Source of the DNA: Dromiciops gliroides
Lineage: Eukaryota; Chordata; Mammalia; Microbiotheria; Microbiotheriidae
Assembly: GCF_019393635.1 (NCBI RefSeq)
Contig: NC_057866.1
Location: forward strand, 7,551,723-7,615,722
Reading direction: 5' to 3'
Length of the DNA stretch: 64,000 nt
In this document: piece after piece, positions 52,501 to 59,996 of the stretch
How positions within the stretch are numbered: the stretch's first letter is position 1
Layout of the letters: each line of letters opens with the position of its first letter
Position numbers and translations under genes: made by a program
Notes under the pieces: generated by a model
Database searches by the model: none
Seen by the model: the letters and a program-made list of their open reading frames with translations, nothing else
Told to the model about the DNA's origin: nothing

Positions 52501-54662
52501 AATGGGGCATGCAGAATGCACCTCACGTTCCCACGGGCTTTGTGGCTTATGAGACATTGATTATGTGGTGCATGGGGCCCAACTCTGGGGCCTGATTCTG
52601 ACTGAGCTACACCCCCTGCTCTGGACCCTTTAGCCCTCCAAGCACACAGACCCCTGCCCAGATAGATGGGCTACCCCTTGTCCCCCCTCCCCTCCCTCAC
52701 CAGCCCTCCCAAACACCCACACTTCTCTCTCTGTGCCCCAGGCCTAGGGCCCCAAGGCCCATGATCAGCCCCCTGGCCCGAAGCAGCCAGAGCAGTCGGG
52801 CACCACTGCTGAATGAGGACCACCAGGAGGAGCAAGGTAAGGCTCCAGGGTGGCAAGGGAGTCACATGGGACAGCTCCTGACTTTGGAGGGGCTGCAGAA
52901 AGCCAGCCCACTTTCCGGCCTTTCCTCCCAGGCTGAATTCCGGGTGGCTTTGGTTGGTTAGCTCAGTGAGTAGGGCGTGATGCTGAGAAAGCCACAGATT
53001 CATTCCCCACTTAGCCTGTGAGTGCGGCTCTGACTCCTGCCCACAGCCTGGCTTCGAAGCCCATCCCTTGTGCAGCTCCTGGGTGGGGAGGGGGAGGCAG
53101 ATCCCAAGCCCTGCCTTGGTGCCATGTCCCAGGAGAGGCATTTTCACGTGACCAGCAGAGCTTTGGGAGGGGAAACTCCTGGGGATTGTGCCTCTCATCA
53201 GGGCTCACTCGCAGAAGGCAGGCAGTCCTTTATTTCTGGGCCTGTCCCAGTCCCCAGAACACTCTGAGTGTTTTAGGAAGAACGGCAAGGCAGGGACTGG
53301 TCCCAGGAGAACAACCTGCTCGTCGCTGTCCCCATTTCTATCACACAGCATGGTCCACAAGCACTTCTCTCACTGCCATCTCGTAGGGTCAGTTGTGCAA
53401 GAATTATTCCTCTTTTGTGGATGGGGAAACTGAGGCAAGTCAAATGTTCGGGATCACATAGTCAATCAAAGATCATGGAATTATAGATGGAAAGGGGTCT
53501 CAGGAGTCACCTGGTTCAGGGCCCTCTTTTTACAGGCCCAGATTGGAGAAATGACAAAGGTAGCAAATGAGAGCTGGGATTTGAACCCAGAACCTCAGAC
53601 TCCAAGTTTAGCTAGCAAGTATTCCTTCCACTACAACATTCTGCCTCATCATTCTGTAAAATGATCTGGAGAAGGAAATAGCAAACCACTCCAGTATCTT
53701 TGCTAAGAAAACCCCAAGTGGGGTCACCAAGAATCGGACATGACCGACCCACAGCAACCTGGGCCCCAGAGGGCAGAGTCTAGAGGAGTAGGGTCAGGGA
53801 AAGTGACAGAGGCAGACTTGGGGTCCTGCCAGTGAGAGCTGTCCCAAAGTAGAATGGGCAGCCTTGGAAGGTAGGAAGCTCCCTGTCACTGGGGGTCATG
53901 TGGAGGGATTCTCTATGAGGTCCTCAGCTCTGAAATCCTGACTGTGGCAGTGGGGATAGCTTTGTTAGCAGATTGCTGCCATGGTGTGTGTTGGGGGGGC
54001 GGGGTCAGAAAACTTGGGTTCGAATCTCACCTTGGGCCTTAACTTGTATGACTTCAGCTTCTCTATGGGCCAGACTAGATGGAGACCTCAGAGGAATAGG
54101 ATGCTCTGCCTAAGGAGGTGGGCCCAGGCCCCTTCCAGGAGTCTGAGCTTCCCTCCAGGATCAGGGCCCCCCGAGGATTCTGGGTGCCCTGGACATACTC
54201 CCTCCTCGGGAGTCTGGGGGAAGACTTGGGCAGTGTAGGCTAGAGCTAGGCCCCAGACCCCCGTCTGCCAAAGGCCGGGTCCAGCTGGGTGCACGGCTCA
54301 TCCGGGAAACTCCTTTCTCAGACCTGGACAAACATGGCCGGAGCTTCCGCCCCAAAGTCTCCACCTCTGCCTCCAGGACCACCTCCCAGCTCCATCAGCA
54401 GCCAATGGGCCCCGTGCTGCCCAGAGAGATCTCTGGGCCCCCTCGGGCCAGTCCTGCCCACCTACCCCCAGAGGCCCTTCTGACCCCTCCTGGCTACAGG
54501 TCCATCTCCTACCACAGCCTATACCTGGGGGCCTCTGCCAGGGCCCGCTCAGCCCCGTATCCTCTCCCTGAGGCCAAGGGGATGGGGAGCCAGGGAGCCC
54601 TACATCTCCAGCCTCCTCAAAGTGTCCTGGGCCTCCTGGCAAGCAGCCAGGACCAAGAGTAA
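40090..54662 (+). CDS. TBX10: T-box transcription factor TBX10, eight coding exons
   Basis: Nuclear DNA-binding regulator of the Tbx1 subfamily. Coding exons: 40090-40096, 47309-47585, 47669-47770, 49084-49255, 50600-50755, 52427-52494, 52742-52836, 54322-54662; phases agree and the product is 405 residues (human 385). Exon 1 codes only ATG GCA G, joined over a 7.2-kb intron to give MAAFISAS (human MTAFLSAG). The T-box spans about residues 68-254, from [14 protein letters not shown] through [24 protein letters not shown] and [18 protein letters not shown] to NPFAKGFR, nearly identical to human. The C-terminal region is proline/serine-rich and poorly conserved apart from [11 protein letters not shown] and SAPYPLPEA. 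The exon 6 donor (GTAATA) overlaps an in-frame TAA and an AATAAA, allowing a truncated isoform. A SINE lies 8 bp past the stop. Transcribed away from ACY3 and in the same direction as NUDT8. Confidence 0.95.
40375..40600 (+). mobile_element. CR1/L3 LINE 3' fragment, plus
   Basis: In TBX10 intron 1: 'atctgtttaaatatctcaag' and 'cacaataaggaagaatttct' match the pre-tail region of L3. Old and diverged. Confidence 0.55.
40880..41235. mobile_element. L2 tail followed by a MIR
   Basis: 40890-40990 ends in an L2-type tail ('gcgcagcacatagtaggccc'). 41010-41235 is a MIR core, minus, marked by 'tttgcagatgaggaaactgg'. Both lie in TBX10 intron 1. Confidence 0.6.
41887..42054 (-). mobile_element. CORE SINE, minus
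   Basis: Full-length in TBX10 intron 1, with a long T/ATTT tail. The duplication aaacaatcattt / aaacaagcattt flanks it. Confidence 0.82.
42055..42340 (-). mobile_element. MIR-type SINE, minus
   Basis: The core 'tttacagttgaggaaactga' and the 'caagtccagcactctgtccc' end are visible. It directly follows the CORE SINE. Confidence 0.6.
43421..43454 (+). repeat. (CA)n microsatellite
   Basis: About 17 uninterrupted CA units in TBX10 intron 1. Confidence 0.95.
45087..45250 (+). mobile_element. CORE SINE, plus
   Basis: Nearly full-length in TBX10 intron 1, with an A-rich tail. The duplication ccatacatagct is at 45075-45086 and from about 45251. Confidence 0.85.
45725..45960 (+). mobile_element. Older long-form marsupial SINE, plus
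   Basis: Runs from 'gatagagcactggaccagg' through 'cctcagtttcctcatctgta' to 'gtatctctgccaagaaaacc'. A related 3' fragment recurs at 53640-53760. Confidence 0.7.
46487..46525 (+). repeat. (AC)n microsatellite
   Basis: About 20 AC units with an 'acatacac' lead-in, in TBX10 intron 1. Confidence 0.92.
47935..48345 (+). mobile_element. CR1/L3 LINE 3' fragment, plus
   Basis: In TBX10 intron 3: 'caggagaagagaagcctggg' and 'gtcaggaaaaacttcctgcc' are L3 3' landmarks, ending near 48340 with a degenerate tail. Confidence 0.6.
48360..48930. mobile_element. MIR-type remnants
   Basis: TBX10 intron 3 holds at least two degraded MIR cores: 'acttgcccaaagtcaagac' near 48412 and 'tgacttgtccaaggccacag' near 48856. 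A SINE/MIR-like 'cctcagtttctttatctgta' lies near 48714. Confidence 0.5.
51500..52175 (-). mobile_element. CR1/L3 LINE fragment, minus strand
   Basis: Antisense L3 in TBX10 intron 5: 'agggcagaggacagcaggat', 'aatttcatcttcttgcactt' and 'cccagatccctggagcactc' on + follow the order expected for a reversed CR1 ORF. No intact frame. Confidence 0.65.
52497..52502 (+). promoter_or_regulatory. Candidate intronic polyadenylation signal in TBX10
   Basis: AATAAA begins 2 bp inside intron 6, overlapping the donor. A GT-rich stretch ('ggctttgtggctt') follows about 30-40 bp later. If used, it would end a transcript coding 261 residues that stop after DSW. Confidence 0.4.
52952..53016 (+). pseudogene. tRNA-Ile-like pseudogene
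   Basis: In TBX10 intron 7 the text follows a cytosolic tRNA-Ile(AAT) in order: 'ttagctcag' D-arm start, 'gggcgtgatgctga' into the anticodon arm, 'gattcattcccc' as a B-box remnant. The outer 7 bases can still pair in 6 of 7 positions with wobble, and the D-stem is intact (GCTC/GGGC). The anticodon stem has mismatches, the loop reads GAG where Ile has AAT, and about 7 bases of the variable loop and T-stem are missing. It cannot be a working tRNA. Alternative: the relic head of an old tRNA-derived SINE. Confidence 0.6.
53640..53755 (+). mobile_element. Older long-form marsupial SINE, 3' fragment
   Basis: 'aaatagcaaaccactccagt', 'ctaagaaaaccccaagtggg' and 'atcggacatgaccgaccc' mark the 3' end of this class, in TBX10 intron 7. 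Confidence 0.65.
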
Positions 54663-55880
54663 GCATCCAGAGGTGGCTAGGTGGCACAGTGGATAAAGCA
54701 CCAGCCCTGGATTCAGGAGTACCTGAGTTCAAATCTGGCCTCAGACACTTGACACTTACTAGCTGTGTGACCCTGGGCAAGTCACTTAACCCCCACTGCC
54801 CCACAAAAAAAAAAAAAAGAGTAAGCATCCAGTGTGGGGGCACAGACAGCCCTGGCCCCATGACTTCCAGCAGGATCTCAGCCTCCAGATCAGCAGACCC
54901 TCCCCATGTTCCCCATAATTCAGCTTCCTCCTACCTGGTTTGAACCCCACCCTTGAAACTTCCAATCTTGTGATATAGGGCAAGTCATGCTCTTTCTAGC
55001 CCCCTGGACCCATTTTACAGATGAGGTAACTTGAGGCCCAGTTTTCTGGGGGAAAAGGAGTGACTTAGACCCACTCATAACTTCGCTCCCTGATTCCCAA
55101 CCTCCTAGCCACACCTTGGTCCCCATCTAGCCCAGAAACATTAACCACCTTCCCCAAAAGCTGGGGGGGGGAGAGGGCAAGAGGGGCTCTAAACTGAGGT
55201 CACCTGACTCTCAATCTGTTGTCATATCTATTGACTGCTTGGGTGCCTTTTCTCCCTGACTGGAGGGAGTCATGGGCATTGGGGGAGAGGCTCCTCTTCC
55301 CTTTCAGACCCCTGGAATTTAATGTTGAAGTGAATTACCATCATCTTCAGCTCTGCTCCTCTGTGCTCTTCCCCCACTCCTACCCCCTCTCCCCCCTCCC
55401 ACACACACACAGGGAAAAACAGCAGTGACCCAACCCTACCTGCCCCAAGAGCGAGACTGAGAGACCCAACCCAGACCCACAGGGTCAGAGGTCATGTTCA
55501 GACACCATGTTTGATGCCCCAGAGGAATGCCCCCAACTCTTGTCTCTGGCCACATTATAGGCCAGTGGATATTGGAAAGAGTAGGGATAAAAACCATCAG
55601 AACCTGGCACACAGACCCACCCTCTGCCCCTTCCCCCATACAGACCCCTCCTCTGCCCCCGGCAGACCCACATTTTCCCAAGGCTGTGGATTGGAGAGGC
55701 ACCAGGAGACCCCTGGAAGCTGGTCTTTGGGGTTGGCTGACCCACACCCTCCTCCCCTATCCTGAGTTCCACAGGTTTGGGGAGGACCCAGGCCAGGCTG
55801 GAGGGGACATAGGCTTCAGGAACCAAAGCGATTGGGGGTGGGGGTGACTCCTGTCTCTGCTCCTCTCCTTGAACATTAAA
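54663..55880 (+). promoter_or_regulatory. Probable TBX10 3' UTR with ATTAAA signal
   Basis: Apart from the SINE the segment is unique. ATTAAA at 55875-55880 is the first good signal I see. The true end is unproven. Confidence 0.35.
54671..54818 (+). mobile_element. CORE SINE, plus, in the TBX10 3' UTR
   Basis: Full-length copy with an A-tail, flanked by perfect 14-bp duplications gagtaagcatccag at 54657-54670 and 54819-54832. The left duplication contains the TBX10 stop codon (54660-54662), so the insertion is 8 bp after the coding end and in sense. Confidence 0.92.
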
Positions 55881-57330
55881 CAATTGGCATGAACACGTGC
55901 AGTAGTGAAGCTGATGGGGGGGGGGGTGCCTGATGGAGGACGGAGTTGAGACCCAGAGAGATCCTGGCCGGTCAAAGTCTGGCCCAAAGGAATAAGATGA
56001 GAGGTGGGCCCGGCTGGCTGTGATTTTATTGGTGTGAAGAGATGCTGATGAAGAAGCTCGGTCGGGAGCCGCCTGCTCCCTTCGAACACTACCCAAGGGG
56101 TGACCAGAGTCACTCACTCACCAGTCTGGACTGGGTGGTGTGGGTGGGGTCCACCTAACCCCCAGCGAGGAGCGAGGGGCCAGGACCAGTAGCAGCCCCC
56201 ACGCCCCCGCTCTCCTGCCGGGCTCTGGCAGTCTGGGATCGGATGCTCCCGTTCTGGGCCGAATCTCAGGAAGTGCAGTGATCCGCTGGAGGACGCCCAG
56301 AGGGCGGCAGCCCATTCGCTAAAGGGCCTTGGGATGGGACCACTCGTGGATGGACGGGAGGGAATCTGAGACCTTTAGCTGTGGGTGTGGCAAAGACCCG
56401 CCGGCCACCTTCGAGGTCTGGGGAAGAGACAGACTCATAGACTCGTTCCCTTGGCCCCAGAGCTACTGAGGGGTGGGGGTGGGGTTGGGGGCGGGGGAGG
56501 CAGGGAAGCCAACTTAAGGCTGTTCTAAACCTCCTCCCGGTGAGAGCCGTCCCATAGTGCAATGGGCAGGCGATGGTGGAGGGGGCACCAGGGCAAGGAG
56601 GCTTCTGTGGCTTGGTAGAGAATGGCCAGTCAGGAGCGGCACCTGCCGAGGGATTGCGGATGGAATTTCACAGATATTCAGCGCCAACGCGATCAGGAAT
56701 GATGTGCTTGGAGGCATTTGAATGGCTCAGGGTTTAGAGGTTTAAAAAGTGCCTCCTTCACTACCACCCTGAGAGGTAGAGTTTAAGTGCGATCCATTGT
56801 ACAGATAGAGAAACTGAGGCTCAGGCCATGCGACAAGGTAGATGTCTGGGTTGGGATTTGAACGCAGACGTCTCCACTGTAACACAGAGGGGTCATCTTC
56901 TTCCCCAGCCTGTGATAGCGATGAGGAATATGTGGCAGTTGGAAAACTGCCTTCCCCAAGTTCATGAATGGGAGGTGACACAGAAAAAACCTTCTGTTGA
57001 CCCGGGGAGGACCGGATTTGAGGGGTTGCCTTTTGTGGCTGGGGGTGGGGGTGCCACTGCCTTCCCAGGAGGCAGAGGGAGCCCCAGGCCTGCTACCCCG
57101 GTTTACAAGCCTCCAAGGCTCCAATCCCACCTTCTGGAGCCCTGAGGCCCTTCCGGAACCTGCCCTCTGCGGATTAGCCCGCATTTATCCCGTCTGACTC
57201 CCGTTTGGATACAGGGTTTCGCCGGTTGTGTTCCCCATCAGACCGGGCTCCCTCAGGGCAGGCACTACCCTCTTTGGCTTTTCTTTGCATTCCCAGCACA
57301 CAGTAGGCGCATAATCAAAGCTTGTTTGCC
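55881..57330. other. Intergenic, mostly unique; L2 tail at the right end
   Basis: No exon was recognised. 57190-57330 ends as an L2 tail ('gcattcccagcacacagtag'). 56740-56880 has a degraded MIR. Confidence 0.4.
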
Positions 57331-57539
57331 CTAACTGTCTTCGAGGGACCTAGGAGGTCACTCAGGGTGACCCCTGCTCCCTTTTAGAGAAGGGGAGGGC
57401 GGAAAGTACTTGTCCAAGGTCATAGAGACAAGACAAGGGAGGGGGGTGGAGGGAGGTGTAAAGCCCGACCTCGAGCCCCAGTCTGAACGCCAAGGGAGGG
57501 GCTCTGAGAAGGAAGGGGGTGGAGCTCCCAGGAGTCCCG

Positions 57540-58170
57540 GCTCACACCTGGGAATCCCGCCCCGCCCCCCAGGGCCTACGGCCGAGGCAGCTAAGCCCCT
57601 CCCTCTTCCTGGGCCGAACCCCTGGACCCTTAGGGCGCCAAGCCCGGAGGTGGGGCCAGGGCCGTGAACACTGAACTCCGGAACCCCCTACCGACCCCGA
57701 CAACGCCCCCTTACCCTGCACCCCCGAGTTTCCTTCCGTGGGTGCACTCGTGCACCCGCGCACACGCCCAGCCCCGGCTGGCGCGGGCCGGGGGATCGCG
57801 CCAGGACCCCAGTCCCGCCCCCCTAGGCCCCGCCCCCGCAGCCATCTTGCTCCTGCAACGGCCCCACGGGCTCAGGTCAGTCCTTGGGGGGAGGGGGAGG
57901 GCTCCTCGATCTCCCCCCTCCCCTCTCCTGGAGAGCACCCCGAGGCCTGCGCCTCGTGCCGCCCCCTGCCGAGCCAGGATCCTCGGGATACGGGCCAGAC
58001 CCGCCCCTGGCCTTGACCTTGATAATAACCGAGCCGGATGACTCCTTCCTGTGGCACCCCTCCCCCTACCTACCCCCCAAAACTTCCCGTCTCGCTTTGC
58101 GGTTTTCAGGCTCCCCCTGGAAATACGCGGACGCGGGTGGGCGGGGGCGGGGCATTCCTGGGGTAGCCCC
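57540..58170 (+). promoter_or_regulatory. CpG-rich candidate promoter of NUDT8
   Basis: The densest CpG patch in the window. It has Sp1-type 'ccccgccccc' at 57828-57837, a YY1-like 'gccatcttg' at 57841-57849, and a donor-like 'gggctcaggtcagt' near 57868-57881. A TATA-less promoter with a short non-coding first exon ending near 57875 would splice naturally to the acceptor at 59981-59982 before the NUDT8 ATG. Inferred; not shown by transcripts. Confidence 0.5.
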
Positions 58171-59980
58171 TGAGCCCCTCAGGGAGGGGGCAGCTTTGCC
58201 TTTGGGCGTCTGAGACCATCGGGACCGACCCCTTCCTTTTACGGCGCCAGAAACTGAGGCCCGGGGAGGGAGGGGTGGGGAGACGGGGAACTCGTGTCAG
58301 AAGTGGGATTTGAACCCTGGTCCTTGGATTCCAGGGACAGCGAGTGCGCCTGCTAGGGTTAGTCGAGCAAGCGGAAGGGTTCTTAGGGTGCAGACTGACA
58401 GAAACCTCAAGGAAGAGAGAACGTCAAAATTGGGAGGAGCCATGGCACGTAACAGCGGCTTCCACTGTATAGGCCTTTAAGGTCTGCAGGTGGCTTTCCT
58501 TTGTTTCCCTCGATCCCCCAACAACCCTTTGAGGTCGGATGGTCACCCGAAGGTCACAAATGTGGAAATTGAGGTTCAGACACCTCTCCCGAGCTAGTCG
58601 GTGTCAGAGGCCCAATTTGAACCCAGCTCCCTCTCATGTTCTAGACAACACAGCTGGAAGCCACCTGGGGGAGGGACTACCCCTTCCCTGGGCAGAGAAG
58701 CCCACTGAGGCCCAGAGAAGGTTCCAGCTCTAAGAGGGGAGTTCCTCTGGGAAGTACCTTGACCCAGGCCCTCTTCTAGCATCCAGCCAGGGCTCCTCCA
58801 GTGCTGGCTGAGCTTGGGGGCCTGGGGGTGACGACTTAATGGTGACCCTGGGCCCTGGGCCCAGAGCCCTTCTTTCCAGCCTGAGAAGGCCCTTCCATCA
58901 CTGCACAAGCATTCCTCAGGCACATGCAGTAGGTAAGCACCCATGAAGAGAAAAAGGAGAGTGCCTGCCCTCTGGGACCTTACAGTCTATGGAGGAAACA
59001 AAGAGAGAGCTGGATACAAACTAGATACAATGTATTTGGGAGGAAACAGGGCTCTGTGGGAGGCTAGAGGGGGAGCCTCTTTTAGCAGCCAGGGGAGGCA
59101 GGCAAGGCCTAGAGCCCAGAGAGCTCCCGGCCTCCTGGTGCATAGTCACCGGCCCAGGAGGGACAAGCTGCCCTGTGGCCGGAAAGCCAAAGATCTCAAG
59201 GAGAATTCAACATTGTAAAAGTCCCCCCAAAGGCTGATTTGACAAAAGCATAAGGTAATTGGGAGCCATCAGAAATTAGTGACCTGGGAAGCAGCTGGTC
59301 GGATCACTTAGGACTCTCAGTATGAAGTTTGGGAGGGAGGGAGAGAGACTGAGAGACACTGGAGGCAGGGGAACCACTTGGAGACCATTATAGTAATGCA
59401 AGGGAGAGGCTTTTGTGGGGGGGGGGTGGGGGCTGAGTGCTGAGGGAGACGGGTATAGTTGAGGTTGGACAGTGAGAATCCACCGAGGGGGCAAGTGGAG
59501 CCGAGGTGGGGCCAGGCCAGGCTCCAAGAGGGAAGAGGGAAGAAAATTATTTCAAGCCCCCAAGATGTGGACACAACCCACCCCCAGGCCCCTGTGGTAT
59601 AGAAGCAGCCCACCCTGGAGACCTATCCCAGGAGGACTTGGGGCATTTATTATTAAAGGAAGCACTATCTGAGGTCCGAGGGCCAGTGTCACCCATGGGG
59701 ACAGGCAGTGGGGAAGAAGGCCCCCGGCCTGGACTTGAATGGATCCTGATTGGCCACGGAGGCTAGAATGAGGAGGAGGCCAAGGGCTGGGGAGAAGATG
59801 TCACCTCCCCAAGGTCACAGGCCCAGCCAGTAGCAGGCCCAGGATTTGAACTTGTGTCTCCTGCTTCCCAATCCCAGTGCTCATTCTCTTGGGGCCTCCC
59901 TCTGGTGCCCCGTTCCCATGCTGTGTAGAGTTGGGAGCTGGGGGAGGCAGGCCGCCTCACCCCGGCCTCCATCCCTCCAC
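58171..59980. other. Probable 5' intron of NUDT8
   Basis: Contains MIR remnants (58250-58340, 58540-58640, 59800-59880) and, at 58890-59420, a long old mammalian repeat ('gggagccatcagaaattagt', 'accattatagtaatgcaagg'). No coding exon was seen. Confidence 0.4.
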
Positions 59981-59996
59981 AGAACTCCATGGTGCC

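Noticed and set aside
55485-56117. A 210-residue open frame on minus downstream of TBX10
   Set aside because: It lacks an ATG at its 5' end, shows no recognisable domain, and is Pro/Ser-rich in GC-rich DNA where chance frames are long.
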